Of a DNA stretch of 64,000 nucleotides, positions 32,619 through 41,479 are shown one piece after another. Source of the DNA: an uncultured Porphyromonadaceae bacterium (GTDB lineage Bacteria > Bacteroidota > Bacteroidia > Bacteroidales > Muribaculaceae); NCBI GenBank assembly GCA_902493335.1, contig CABUPJ010000001.1:36971-100970 (forward strand). The letters run 5' to 3'. The notes under the pieces were generated by a model. It was not told the DNA's origin, ran no database searches, and saw only the letters and a program-made list of their open reading frames with translations. Within the stretch, counting starts at the first letter, position 1, and the number at the start of each line of letters is the position of its first letter. A program made the position numbers and the translations under genes.

Positions 32619-35036
32619 TTATTTCACTGCGGGCACGTCGGTGACGGCGAGGGCGATGACCTCGCTGACGGTCTCGACATAGTGGAATTTCAGACCCTCG
32701 AGATATTTCGGGGCAATATCCTCGATGTCGCGTCGGTTCTTCTCCGACAGAACAATATCGGTTATGCCGGCACGCTTGGCTGCGAGAATCTTCTCTTTGA
32801 TGCCGCCGACGGGAAGCACCCGGCCGCGGAGAGTGATCTCGCCTGTCATGGCAAGGCGCTCGGCGACGCGGCGACCCGTATAAGCCGACACTATGGCCGT
32901 GGCAATCGTGATGCCTGCCGACGGACCGTCTTTAGGAATGGCACCCTCGGGAAAGTGAATGTGAAGATTATGCTTCTCAAACATCGATTCATCAACGCCG
33001 AGCCGTGGTGCGTGAGCCTTGACCCATTCATAGGCAATAGTCGCCGACTCTTTCATTACATCGCCGAGATTACCGGTGATTGTCAGTTTCTCGCCTTTGC
33101 CTGACGAGAGAGAGGCTTCGGCGAGAAGAATCTCACCGCCGACCTGAGTCCAGGCGAGACCTGTGACGACACCGGCATATTCGTTGCCCTCATATTCATC
33201 CTTGCTGTAGCGGGCAAGACCGAGGATGTCATAGAGGTCTCCGGGCTTGATGACCTTGGGGAAATCTTTCTTGCTCATCTTGGCGAGCACATATTTTCTG
33301 ACAATCTTTGCAAGGGCTTTCTCGAGCTGGCGCACGCCGCTCTCTGATGTGTAGCCTTCGATAACGGCAGCCAGCGTCTCGTCTGGAATTTCGATGGCGT
33401 CACGCTCTACATTATGTTCTTCAAGAACACGCGGCAACAGGTGACGGCGCGCAATCTCGATTTTTTCTTCGAGAAGATAGCCCGAGATATCGATGACCTC
33501 CATGCGGTCGAGCAACGGCTGCTGTATCGACGACAGGGTGTTGGCCGTGGCGATAAAGAGCACGTTCGACAAATCATAATCGATGTCGACATAATTGTCA
33601 TGGAAAAATTTGTTCTGTTCAGGGTCAAGCACTTCGAGCAGGGCCGACGATGGGTCGCCCTTGTAGTCGGTGCCGATTTTGTCAATCTCGTCGAGCAGAA
33701 GCACGGGGTTAATTTTGCCGGCGCGCTTCATGGCGTCGATGATGCGGCCCGGCATGGCGCCGATATATGTGCGGCGGTGGCCTCTGATTTCAGATTCGTC
33801 ATGGAGACCGCCGAGCGACACACGCTGATAATCGCGTCCGAGAGCGCGGGCGACCGACTTGCCGAGCGAAGTCTTGCCGACGCCGGGAGCACCGACGAGG
33901 CAGAGTATCGGAGCTTTGCCATGAGGATTGTTTATCAGCACGGCAAGCTGCTCGAGTATGCGTTCCTTGACTTTCTCAAGACCGTAGTGATCTGACTCAA
34001 GGATTTCAGATGCCTTGTCGAAATCGCTGTTTACTTCCGATTTAGAAGTCCATGGAAGTGCGAGAAGCGTTTCGAGATACTGATACTGCACCGAGTAGTC
34101 AGGTGACTGCTGGTTGAGACGGCGAAGCTTCTCGACCTCTTTCTCAAAGATAGTCAGAACTTCCTGAGTCATATCGCTGTCAGTGGCGCGTTCGAGCAGC
34201 TCGTCGGCCTCGGTCGTGTCGCCGTAAAGCTCCTCGCGTATGGTCTCCATCTGCTGCTGGAGGAAGGCATTGCGCTGGTTCTGGTCGAGATTGCTTTTCG
34301 TGCGCTCTATAATCTCACGGCTGATATCGACTTTCTGCTCGTTTTCTGACAGAAGCGACAGTAGCTCATAAGCACGTTTCTCGAAATTAGGCGCAGACAG
34401 AAGCTTTATTTTAGCTTGCGGGTCAAAGGCCATGTTGGTGCAGAGATGGTTGACCAGCTCTACGGGATTCTCAAACTGATTGATAGTAAAGACTATTTCC
34501 TTGGCATTCTCGGTCGTCTTGCGGATGAGGTTTATAGCCGACGCTTTAATCTGGTCGACAAGCACCTCGACTGACTGCGACATCTCGACGGCAGGCTCTT
34601 CCATGAGTCTGACCTTGGCAGATAGATTTGCCTCGGGGATATTGACGCCGAGGCCGCGGCCGAGAATCTTGAATTTGCCGCGTGCCCTGACCAATGCGGT
34701 GTGAGAACCGTCGGGCAGCTCGAACACTTTGAGGACATCGGCAACCACACCATATTTATATAAGCCTGTCGTCACCGCGGGCTGGTCTTCATCCGAACGC
34801 AACTGACAGACAACACCTATCGGAAGTGATTTCTCTGACGCTATCGTAGCCGTGGCGACTGAATTTTCGCGGCCGAGCGATATTGGAATGGTGATTTCAG
34901 GAAACAGCACAAGGTTACGCGTCGCCAGTACCGGTAAATCCTCGACATCGGGAGGCGTAGTAAGTTGCGACGGATCGATGTCGATTTTACCAAGATTGAC
35001 TGTCACCTGCTGTTCCTGTTCGTTATCTTGCTTCAT
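32619..35036 (-). CDS. lon: ATP-dependent protease Lon
   Basis: An 805-residue Lon protease. It has the N-terminal substrate-binding LAN domain (residues about 35-250), a coiled region, the AAA+ module with Walker A GAPGVGKTSLG and Walker B LLLDEIDKIG, and the C-terminal protease with Ser in PKDGPSAG and Lys in VGGIKEKILAAKRAG. It degrades damaged and regulatory proteins in the cytosol. The promoter at 35154-35185 is an exact consensus. Confidence 0.95.
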   Translation of the reverse strand: MKQDNEQEQQVTVNLGKIDIDPSQLTTPPDVEDLPVLATRNLVLFPEITIPISLGRENSVATATIASEKSLPIGVVCQLRSDEDQPAVTTGLYKYGVVADVLKVFELPDGSHTALVRARGKFKILGRGLGVNIPEANLSAKVRLMEEPAVEMSQSVEVLVDQIKASAINLIRKTTENAKEIVFTINQFENPVELVNHLCTNMAFDPQAKIKLLSAPNFEKRAYELLSLLSENEQKVDISREIIERTKSNLDQNQRNAFLQQQMETIREELYGDTTEADELLERATDSDMTQEVLTIFEKEVEKLRRLNQQSPDYSVQYQYLETLLALPWTSKSEVNSDFDKASEILESDHYGLEKVKERILEQLAVLINNPHGKAPILCLVGAPGVGKTSLGKSVARALGRDYQRVSLGGLHDESEIRGHRRTYIGAMPGRIIDAMKRAGKINPVLLLDEIDKIGTDYKGDPSSALLEVLDPEQNKFFHDNYVDIDYDLSNVLFIATANTLSSIQQPLLDRMEVIDISGYLLEEKIEIARRHLLPRVLEEHNVERDAIEIPDETLAAVIEGYTSESGVRQLEKALAKIVRKYVLAKMSKKDFPKVIKPGDLYDILGLARYSKDEYEGNEYAGVVTGLAWTQVGGEILLAEASLSSGKGEKLTITGNLGDVMKESATIAYEWVKAHAPRLGVDESMFEKHNLHIHFPEGAIPKDGPSAGITIATAIVSAYTGRRVAERLAMTGEITLRGRVLPVGGIKEKILAAKRAGITDIVLSEKNRRDIEDIAPKYLEGLKFHYVETVSEVIALAVTDVPAVK

Positions 35037-35153
35037 ATTATGTATGTCTGTAAGTAGCTCTTGAAAAATTAATCAGTAAAATAAGCGACTGAAAGCCGAT
35101 GTTGTTCACCAACGACAGGCCCTCAATCGATATGCCTATAGCAAAACAGATGC

Positions 35154-35185
35154 CAAAGTTACGAATTATTCCTCTTATTAACAAA
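35154..35185 (-). promoter_or_regulatory. Bacteroidetes-type promoter of lon
   Basis: On the minus strand TTTG (plus 35182-35185), 20 bp, then TAACTTTG (plus 35154-35161). The leader to the lon ATG at 35036 is about 110 nt, long for this genome. Confidence 0.8.
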
Positions 35186-35188
35186 ATA

Positions 35189-35220
35189 GTTGCACAGACC
35201 GAAATAAATCATTAACTTTG
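35189..35220 (+). promoter_or_regulatory. Bacteroidetes-type promoter of rplY
   Basis: GTTG (35189-35192), 20 bp, then TAACTTTG (35213-35220). Its -33 element lies 3 bp from that of the divergent lon promoter. Transcription would start near 35227, leaving a 74-nt structured leader before rplY. Confidence 0.75.
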
Positions 35221-35250
35221 CAGTCGCTTTTTAGCATCCCGTGTGATGGG

Positions 35251-35273
35251 AAATTAAGAAGCATCTTAATTTT
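35251..35273 (+). promoter_or_regulatory. leader hairpin of rplY, attenuator-like
   Basis: AAATTAAGA (35251-35259), loop AGCA, then TCTTAATTT (35264-35272): a perfect 9-bp stem in the leader, ending in a T-run. It starts about 25 nt into the predicted message and ends 28 nt before the ATG. It could work as an attenuator or protein-binding site. Confidence 0.5.
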
Positions 35274-35300
35274 TAGTAACACAATCAAAATCAATTCAAA

Positions 35301-35951
35301 ATGGAAGTATTCAAACTGTCAGCCGCTCCCCGCGTCGAGCTCGGCAAAAAAGCAACCAAAGCCCTCCGCGCAGAAGGTAAAATTCCCGTAGTGCTCAACG
35401 GTGGCGAAGTAATCGAACTCCCCTACAAAGGCACGCTCAAAGACGGCGAAAAAATCGTAGAAATCGGCAACGGCAAAGGACTTGTCACAACCGACCTCAC
35501 AGTGACCAACGACGCTGTGCGCAAACTCATCTACACCCCCGACATCTACGCTATCGAGCTCGACATCAACGGCGAAAAACGCATGGCTGTCCTCAAAGAT
35601 ATCCAGTTCCACCCCGTTAAAGACAACATCCTTCACATCGATCTTCTCGAGGTAAACGACAAGAAACCCGTCACTATCGAGGTTCCCGTCAAACTCGAAG
35701 GCCACGCCGAAGGTGTCAAGGCCGGTGGTAAGCTCACTCTCTCGATGAAGAAACTCCGTGTCAAAGCCATCTACACCAACATCCCCGAGCGCCTCGTCAT
35801 TAATGTCGACAGCCTCGGTCTCGGCAAATCGCTCGCAGTCGGCGACCTCCACTTCGAAGACCTCGAACTCGTCAATGCCAAGAACGCTGTTGTCTGCGCC
35901 GTTCAGCTGACACGTGCAGCCCGTGGTGCCGCAGCCGCCGCAGCAAAGTAA
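35301..35951 (+). CDS. rplY: 50S ribosomal protein L25/general stress protein Ctc
   Basis: A 216-residue protein of the long L25 (CTC) type. Residues 1-95 form the 5S-rRNA-binding L25 domain (LSAAPRVELGKKATKALRAE near the start). Residues 100-190 form the CTC beta domain. The end is an Ala-rich tail (RAARGAAAAAAK). It binds 5S rRNA in the large subunit. The pth gene begins 10 nt downstream, an arrangement common in bacteria. Confidence 0.93.
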   Translation: MEVFKLSAAPRVELGKKATKALRAEGKIPVVLNGGEVIELPYKGTLKDGEKIVEIGNGKGLVTTDLTVTNDAVRKLIYTPDIYAIELDINGEKRMAVLKDIQFHPVKDNILHIDLLEVNDKKPVTIEVPVKLEGHAEGVKAGGKLTLSMKKLRVKAIYTNIPERLVINVDSLGLGKSLAVGDLHFEDLELVNAKNAVVCAVQLTRAARGAAAAAAK

Positions 35952-35961
35952 TAATCGGAGT

Positions 35962-36525
35962 ATGAAATATCTGATTGTTGGTCTCGGCAATATCGGCAGC
36001 GAATACCGCGATACACGCCACAACATAGGATTTAGAATATTGGATGCCTTAGCCGAGGCATCCAATATTTCTTTTTCGACCGAGCGTTATGGCGATATTG
36101 CCCATATGAGGCTTAAGAACAAGCAGCTCGTCCTGCTCAAGCCGTCGACATACATGAATCTGAGCGGCAACGCCGTAAGATACTGGAAAGACAAAGAGAA
36201 CATCGACATAAACAACATACTCGTCTGTGTCGACGACATAGCCCTGCCGTTCGGCGCCATCAGGCTCAAGCCCCGTGGCAGCGACGCCGGTCACAACGGC
36301 CTCAAGAACATCGCCGCCATGCTCGGTACCGACGCCTATCCGCGTCTGCGCTTCGGCATCGGAGACAACTATCCGCGCGGATGTCAGATTGACTATGTTC
36401 TGGGCAAGTTCACCGACGAAGAAGAAGCCGCCATCGGCCCGAGACTCGAAACAGCTGTCGAAGCCATAAAGGAATTCGTTCTGGCCGGCATCCAGAACTC
36501 AATGTGTAAATACAACAACAAATAA
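35962..36525 (+). CDS. pth: peptidyl-tRNA hydrolase
   Basis: A 187-residue enzyme that frees tRNA from stalled peptidyl-tRNA. It has the family start YLIVGLGNIGSEYRDTRHNIGF with catalytic His, 'PSTYMNLSGNAV' and 'GSDAGHNGLKNI'. The ATG at 35962 is used because the upstream in-frame ATG at 35914 lies within rplY. Confidence 0.93.
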   Translation: MKYLIVGLGNIGSEYRDTRHNIGFRILDALAEASNISFSTERYGDIAHMRLKNKQLVLLKPSTYMNLSGNAVRYWKDKENIDINNILVCVDDIALPFGAIRLKPRGSDAGHNGLKNIAAMLGTDAYPRLRFGIGDNYPRGCQIDYVLGKFTDEEEAAIGPRLETAVEAIKEFVLAGIQNSMCKYNNK

Positions 36526-36534
36526 CCGCGCATC

Positions 36535-37002
36535 ATGGCAAAAGCAGAAGTCAGAATCGACAAATGGACCTGGGCGATGCGCATCTTCAAGACGCGCACC
36601 ATCGCGACCGAGGCCTGCAAGAAAGGTCGCGTCACCATCGGCAGCGGCGACTCGGCCGTGATAGCCAAACCTGCGAGAATGATAAAAGTCGGCGACATCG
36701 TCAACATTCGCAAACCGCCCGTGACATACTCGTTCAGGGTGCTGGCGCTCACCGAAAACCGCCTCGGTGCCAAGCTCGTCCCCGAATACATGGAGAACAT
36801 CACGCCGCAATCGCAATATGACCTGCTTGAGGTCGTGAAAATATCGGGCTTCGTCGACCGCCGAAAAGGCCTGGGACGACCGACAAAACGCGAAGGACGC
36901 GAGCTGTCGAAATTCACCGAGAACGTCTACGACAACGGCTGGGATTTCGATTTTGATTTCGACGACTTCGATGATGACGACGAAGACTACGACACAAAAT
37001 AA
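36535..37002 (+). CDS. hslR: S4-domain RNA-binding protein, Hsp15-like
   Basis: A 155-residue protein. Residues about 4-65 are an S4 RNA-binding domain (VRIDKWTWAMRIFKTRTIAT). The C-terminal 40 residues end in a strongly acidic run of Asp and aromatic residues. The E. coli homologue Hsp15 recycles free 50S subunits that still carry a nascent chain. Its place after rplY and pth, both about 50S and peptidyl-tRNA, fits a ribosome-rescue role. Confidence 0.85.
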   Translation: MAKAEVRIDKWTWAMRIFKTRTIATEACKKGRVTIGSGDSAVIAKPARMIKVGDIVNIRKPPVTYSFRVLALTENRLGAKLVPEYMENITPQSQYDLLEVVKISGFVDRRKGLGRPTKREGRELSKFTENVYDNGWDFDFDFDDFDDDDEDYDTK

Positions 37003-37031
37003 GAGCCTGCTTTCAAAAAACAGGCTCTTTC
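37001..37031 (+). terminator. Rho-independent terminator, shared by convergent genes
   Basis: AAGAGCCTG (37001-37009) pairs perfectly with CAGGCTCTT (37021-37029), then TTCCTTTT. The stem starts inside the hslR stop codon. Confidence 0.85.
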
Positions 37032-37071
37032 CTTTTATATTTTAACGCTTTATATTAACGCTCACGCCTTT

Positions 37072-37668
37072 TTATTTGACAGCGAGCATCCTCATGAACT
37101 CGTCTCTCAACGACTGATTGTCCTCGAAGACACCGTTATAATCGATTGTCGTCGTCGATGAATCCTGTTTCTCGACTCCGCGCATCTTCATGCACAGATG
37201 CTGGGCGTTGCAGACGGCGATGACACCTTTTGCTCCGGCAGTAGCTTTGATTTCATCACAGATCTGAGCCGTCAGACGCTCCTGCACCTGAAGGCGACGT
37301 GCATAGGCGTTGACGACACGCGCGACCTTGCTCAGGCCTATAATCTTGCCGTCGGGGATATATCCGATTGATATACGTCCGAAAAACGGCAGGATATGAT
37401 GCTCACACATCGAATAGAATTCGATATCCTTGACCACTATAATCTTCGAGCCTTCATGATCAAACAATGCCTGCTCGATCATCTCGCCGGGATTGGCCCT
37501 GTAGCCCGAAGTCAGATAATAAAGTGCCTTGGCAGAGCGCTGAGGAGTCTTCAGCAGCCCTTCGCGGGTGGGATCCTCGCCGACAAGACGTATTATGGCT
37601 TCAATATGCTGTGAGATTTCATCAATCTTTTGCTGATCGCTATCTGACAATTGATTCTTCATTATCAT
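37072..37668 (-). CDS. folE: GTP cyclohydrolase I
   Basis: A 198-residue enzyme that makes dihydroneopterin triphosphate for folate. Zinc-binding and catalytic residues are in CEHHILPFFGRISIGYIP and in 'NAQHLCMKMRGV'. The start may be at 37668 or at the second Met, 37662. It follows the SPOR-protein gene by 7 nt. Confidence 0.93.
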   Translation of the reverse strand: MIMKNQLSDSDQQKIDEISQHIEAIIRLVGEDPTREGLLKTPQRSAKALYYLTSGYRANPGEMIEQALFDHEGSKIIVVKDIEFYSMCEHHILPFFGRISIGYIPDGKIIGLSKVARVVNAYARRLQVQERLTAQICDEIKATAGAKGVIAVCNAQHLCMKMRGVEKQDSSTTTIDYNGVFEDNQSLRDEFMRMLAVK

Positions 37669-37675
37669 CTGTTAC

Positions 37676-38164
37676 TTAGTTAATGCGGTCGCGTACAATT
37701 CTCAGCGAGCGCGCCATCGACGGGAAGGCCTGCCTGATCTCAGCCATGGCCGCCTCGGCCTCGCTGCGGCTGGTGAAATCACCGACTTTGACACGCCAGT
37801 ATGGAGAATTGAACGTGACATATGCCTTATACTCAGGAAAACGAAGCTCTATCTGGTTTTTTCGAGCCTGGGCTTCGCTCCTGGCTGTGCGCACATTGTT
37901 GTCGTCAAATATCTGAACTCTGAATCCGGCGCGCCCGTGATGGACGGCTGCAACAGTCTCCTGTGCGACACCGTCGGCAATCTCTTCGGGCGCCGGAGCG
38001 ATTTCTTTAGTCAGACGGGCGTCAAGTCCCGCAGGCTGGGTGACAGTGATGACACCGGCGGCATTGAGATGGCCGGCGATAGTGAGGCTATCTGTTGCCT
38101 GCGCGCAGACCGCCGACACAGCCACAGCTGCAGAGATTATTGTTACTGTCGTTCTTTTCTTCAT
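37676..38164 (-). CDS. SPOR-domain protein with signal peptide
   Basis: A 162-residue exported protein: signal peptide to about residue 22, then a linker, then a SPOR domain over residues about 78-160 ('FRVQIFDDNNVRTARSEAQ', 'VTFNSPYWRVKVGDFTSRSEA'). SPOR domains bind denuded peptidoglycan glycan strands at division sites. It lies in front of folE with a 7-nt gap, a pairing with no obvious logic. Confidence 0.82.
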   Translation of the reverse strand: MKKRTTVTIISAAVAVSAVCAQATDSLTIAGHLNAAGVITVTQPAGLDARLTKEIAPAPEEIADGVAQETVAAVHHGRAGFRVQIFDDNNVRTARSEAQARKNQIELRFPEYKAYVTFNSPYWRVKVGDFTSRSEAEAAMAEIRQAFPSMARSLRIVRDRIN

Positions 38165-38180
38165 CAGAGATATAAATATT

Positions 38181-38220
38181 TATGGCTGCAAAGATACAAA
38201 ATTATATCATTGCAGCCATA
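38181..38220 (-). promoter_or_regulatory. 40-bp palindrome containing a promoter -7 box
   Basis: TATGGCTGCAA (38181-38191) and TTGCAGCCATA (38210-38220) are perfect reverse complements; pairing continues inward through GATA/TATC with one mismatch. The minus-strand -7 box TATCTTTG of the SPOR/folE genes lies within it (38189-38196). It may be an operator, or the terminator of tpiA. Confidence 0.5.
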
Positions 38221-38248
38221 AAATAATTTTTAAAGATGTCTAATCTGA

Positions 38249-39004
38249 TCAGAATGCTGTCACGATGCCCATGAAGTCATCGGCTTTGAGCGAAGCGCCA
38301 CCGATAAGACCGCCGTCGACATCGGGTTTTGCGAAAAGCTCTTTTGCATTAGAAGGCTTGCAGCTACCGCCATAGAGAATCGAGGTGTTGTCGGCGACTT
38401 CCTGGCCATATTTGCCGGCGATGACGGCACGGATGTGAGCGTGCATGTCTTCTGCCTGCTCGGCTGTGGCTGTCTTGCCTGTGCCGATAGCCCAGACGGG
38501 TTCGTAGGCAAGGATGATTTTGCCGAAATCCTCGGCGCTGAGGTTGAAGAGAGCCTCTTCGACCTGTTTCTTGACAACCTCGTTATATGTGCCGTTCTCT
38601 CTTTCCTCGAGCACCTCGCCGATGCAGAAGATAGGAGTAAGGTTGTTTTCAAGAGCAAGAGCCACTTTCTCGCGAAGAGTCTCTGAAGTCTCGCCATAGT
38701 ACTGACGGCGCTCAGAGTGACCGAGAATAACATAGTTTGCACCTGTCGAAGCTACCATCGGAGCTGAAACTTCGCCGGTGTATGCACCCGATTTGTGATC
38801 AGCGCAGTTTTCGGCGCCGAGACCGAGAGCGTTTTTGTCGATTTTCTCGCTGATGGTGGCAAGATGAGTGAAAGGAACACAGATGACGACATCACATTTG
38901 ACGTCAGCAGCCTTGACAGCTGCGTTTACTTCTTCGGCAAGTTTGACACCCTCCTGAAGAGTAGTGTTCATTTTCCAGTTGCCTGCGACAATGTTTTTTC
39001 TCAT
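38249..39004 (-). CDS. tpiA: triosephosphate isomerase
   Basis: A 251-residue TIM-barrel glycolytic enzyme. Lys is in NWKMN, the catalytic His in LGHSERR, the catalytic Glu in AYEPVWAIGTGKTAT, and the phosphate loop in ILYGGSCKPSNA. Normal length. The minus-strand promoter box TAACTTTG is at 39046-39053. Confidence 0.96.
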   Translation of the reverse strand: MRKNIVAGNWKMNTTLQEGVKLAEEVNAAVKAADVKCDVVICVPFTHLATISEKIDKNALGLGAENCADHKSGAYTGEVSAPMVASTGANYVILGHSERRQYYGETSETLREKVALALENNLTPIFCIGEVLEERENGTYNEVVKKQVEEALFNLSAEDFGKIILAYEPVWAIGTGKTATAEQAEDMHAHIRAVIAGKYGQEVADNTSILYGGSCKPSNAKELFAKPDVDGGLIGGASLKADDFMGIVTAF

Positions 39005-39045
39005 TATTATTGTTGTTTAAATTGGTTTGTTTAGACTAACGGCGG

Positions 39046-39077
39046 CAAAGTTAATCAATTTATGCGAGATTTTCAAT
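39046..39077 (-). promoter_or_regulatory. Bacteroidetes-type promoter of tpiA
   Basis: On the minus strand ATTG (plus 39074-39077), 20 bp, then TAACTTTG (plus 39046-39053). Confidence 0.7.
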
Positions 39078-39086
39078 CAAACCGAT

Positions 39087-39686
39087 TCACTTATTTGCCG
39101 TGACCGACGCGCCGGCTGACGACAGGCGCGCGCCGAGAGCCCCGGCCTCGCCGCTGCGCACCCTGACGACGACAGTGCATGCGTTGTCGAAATCCTGCGA
39201 CACTATTTCTGCCGGCGAATTTTTCAGCACCTTCATTATGTCGTTCATGGCTATATACGGGAAACAGGCCGTCAGGTCGGCAGTTTCGAAACCTTCGACA
39301 ATCTCGGCCCCGGCGAGTGCGAGGCGCGCCGCCTCACGGTATGCCGCTATCAGACCCGAAGTGCCGAGTTTGATGCCGCCGAAATATCTGACCACAACAA
39401 TCACGACATTCGTCAGTCCGAACGAATTTATCTGTCCGAGAATCGGCTTGCCGGCTGTTCCTGACGGCTCGCCGTTGTCACTCGACAGAAAATCAAGTCT
39501 GTCGGCCCCGAGCATAAATGCCCAGCAGACATGACGCGCATCGTGATATTTCTTCGCATACCCTGCAACGACAGCCTTGGCCTCGTCACGCGTGACGACA
39601 GGCACGGCAAACGCCAGAAACTTGCTCATCTTCTCCTTGAAGACGGCCTCTGATTTCGCTGCTATGGTAAAAAAACGGTCTGCCAT
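39087..39686 (-). CDS. yigZ: YigZ/IMPACT family protein
   Basis: A 199-residue protein of the UPF0029/IMPACT family, known in eukaryotes as a regulator of Gcn2 and in bacteria as YigZ, of uncertain role. The signature is 'DARHVCWAFMLG', then SDNGEPSGTAGKPIL, then VRYFGGIKLGTSGLIAAY. The second half is a ferredoxin-like domain. The ATG at 39686 is chosen over a TTG two codons upstream. It ends 10 nt before the tpiA promoter region. Confidence 0.85.
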   Translation of the reverse strand: MADRFFTIAAKSEAVFKEKMSKFLAFAVPVVTRDEAKAVVAGYAKKYHDARHVCWAFMLGADRLDFLSSDNGEPSGTAGKPILGQINSFGLTNVVIVVVRYFGGIKLGTSGLIAAYREAARLALAGAEIVEGFETADLTACFPYIAMNDIMKVLKNSPAEIVSQDFDNACTVVVRVRSGEAGALGARLSSAGASVTANK

Positions 39687-39828
39687 TGACAAATATTTTC
39701 ACAAAAATACTCAAAATAATCGAAACTACAGCCTGAAATATTGTTATAGACACACGATACATCCCTCCCGTCGGTCAAAATTATTGTACGTTAAATTGAT
39801 TTATAAAATTATTAATATTAATTTTGCA

Positions 39829-39836
39829 GACCGAAA
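39829..39836 (+). promoter_or_regulatory. -7 box of the trigger-factor gene
   Basis: TAATTTTG at 39829-39836 followed by CAGACC; the upstream AT-rich stretch has no clear TTTG at the right distance. The leader to the ATG at 39903 is about 60 nt. Confidence 0.55.
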
Positions 39837-39902
39837 CCGGGAATACCTTCCCGGCGGGAACTTTATGTAAAATCAATTCATAACACATAAATTTAACTTC
39901 TA

Positions 39903-41279
39903 ATGAATATCTCATTTGAAAAAATCGGTGACGTCGCCGGCAAACTCACAGTCAATGTCGAGGAAAACGACTACAAGGCCAAAGTAAACGCCGAACTCAA
40001 AAAAATCGGTGCAACCCACAATATCCCCGGCTTCCGCAAGGGACATATCAACATCGACCAGCTCCGTCGCCGTTTCGGCAAAGATGTCATGAGCGATGTC
40101 ATCAACGAGACCGTCTATCACGCAGTCATCGACTATATAAAGGAAAACAAGATCAACATCCTCGGCCAGCCTCTGCCCGAAAAAGTCGTGGCCGTCAACA
40201 TGGACCAGAAAGACTATACCTTCGCTTACGAGGTCGGTCTTGCACCCGAACTCAACATCGAGATTGACAAAAACGTCACATTGCCCTACTACACCATCGA
40301 CATCACCGACAAGATGCTCGAAGACCAGGACAAGAGCCTGCGTGAACGCTTCGGAGCACAGGTTCCCGGCGAAGAGGTCGACAACAAAGCTGTCGTCAAA
40401 GGCACACTCATGGAACTCAACGCCGACGGCACTGTAAAAGAAAGCGAAGACGCCATTCAGGTAATCAACGGCATCGTCGCACCCTTCTACTTCAAGAACA
40501 AAGAAGAAGAACAGAAATTCATCGGCAAGAAACTCAACGACAAAGTCGTCTTCAACCCCTACAACTCTTGCGAAGGCAACGTCGCAGAGCTCTCGTCGAT
40601 GCTCAACATCGACCAGGACAAAGCCGCCGAAGTCAAAGGCGACTTCGAGATGGTGATCACCGAGATTATCGTAGTCAAACCCGCCGAGCACAACCAGGAA
40701 TTCTTCGACAGCGTCTTCGGCCGCGATAAAGTCCACAACGACGAAGAATACAACCAGGCTCTCAAGGAAATGATTTCAAACTCATTCCGCGGCACGACCG
40801 ACTATTACTTCAACACCATCACCCGCGACTACTTCGTCGACAAATACGGCGCAGACATGAAGCTCCCCGAAGACTTCCTCATCAAATGGCTTACCTACAC
40901 CAACCCCGAGGCAGCCAAAGACGCCGACATGAAGAAAGAGTATGCCGAAATGCTCCCCTCACTCAAATGGCAGATTATCAGCGACCGCATCGCCGACCAG
41001 CTCAAAGTCAGCATCGACAATGACGACGTCCTCGCCCGTGCCAAATTCATCGCCCGCCAGCAGTTCAACCAGTATGGCATCTACAACATCGATGAAGAGA
41101 CCGTCACCGACACCGCCAAACGCATCCTGGCCGACAAAAACTACAGCCGCCGCATCGCCGAAGAAGTCAGCGAGCTCAAACTCTTCGCAGTCATCCGCGA
41201 GACTGTCACAATCGACCTCAAGACTGTCAGCTTCGAGGAATTCTCAAAGATGATCAATCCCGCTGCCGCTGCCGAATAA
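39903..41279 (+). CDS. tig: trigger factor
   Basis: A 458-residue ribosome-bound chaperone. The N-terminal ribosome-binding domain carries IPGFRKGHINIDQLRRRFG near residue 40, a variant of the GFRxGxxP loop. The middle is a reduced, divergent PPIase-like domain (about 150-250), typical for Bacteroidota, and the C-terminal arms are helical. It lies just upstream of clpP and clpX, a widely kept order in bacteria. Confidence 0.93.
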   Translation: MNISFEKIGDVAGKLTVNVEENDYKAKVNAELKKIGATHNIPGFRKGHINIDQLRRRFGKDVMSDVINETVYHAVIDYIKENKINILGQPLPEKVVAVNMDQKDYTFAYEVGLAPELNIEIDKNVTLPYYTIDITDKMLEDQDKSLRERFGAQVPGEEVDNKAVVKGTLMELNADGTVKESEDAIQVINGIVAPFYFKNKEEEQKFIGKKLNDKVVFNPYNSCEGNVAELSSMLNIDQDKAAEVKGDFEMVITEIIVVKPAEHNQEFFDSVFGRDKVHNDEEYNQALKEMISNSFRGTTDYYFNTITRDYFVDKYGADMKLPEDFLIKWLTYTNPEAAKDADMKKEYAEMLPSLKWQIISDRIADQLKVSIDNDDVLARAKFIARQQFNQYGIYNIDEETVTDTAKRILADKNYSRRIAEEVSELKLFAVIRETVTIDLKTVSFEEFSKMINPAAAAE

Positions 41280-41309
41280 TACCCGGCCGCGCCGACAGAA
41301 TCCCATACA

Positions 41310-41352
41310 GCCGGAGACATTCTTCAGACCGAAGAATGTCTCCGGCGCTTTT
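41310..41352 (+). terminator. Rho-independent terminator of tig
   Basis: A perfect 16-bp stem, GCCGGAGACATTCTTC (41310-41325) and GAAGAATGTCTCCGGC (41331-41346), with loop AGACC and GCTTTTCC after it. Confidence 0.9.
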
Positions 41353-41412
41353 CCGCCTGACGCACCGTCATCACATATTTCACATTTTTCATAAAATTTT
41401 GCGACAAAGAAT

Positions 41413-41443
41413 TTTGCATAATCAACATTTTTAATTAACTTTG
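41413..41443 (+). promoter_or_regulatory. Bacteroidetes-type promoter of clpPX
   Basis: TTTG (41413-41416), 19 bp, then TAACTTTG (41436-41443). It overlaps the TTG at 41441, so clpP must start further on, at the ATG 41480. Confidence 0.8.
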
Positions 41444-41479
41444 GATAAATATCGACAAGTAAACAATCTACATTATAAT

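Noticed and set aside
41441..41479. N-terminal extension of ClpP from TTG 41441
   Set aside because: The TTG is part of the TAACTTTG promoter box; the ATG at 41480 fits.
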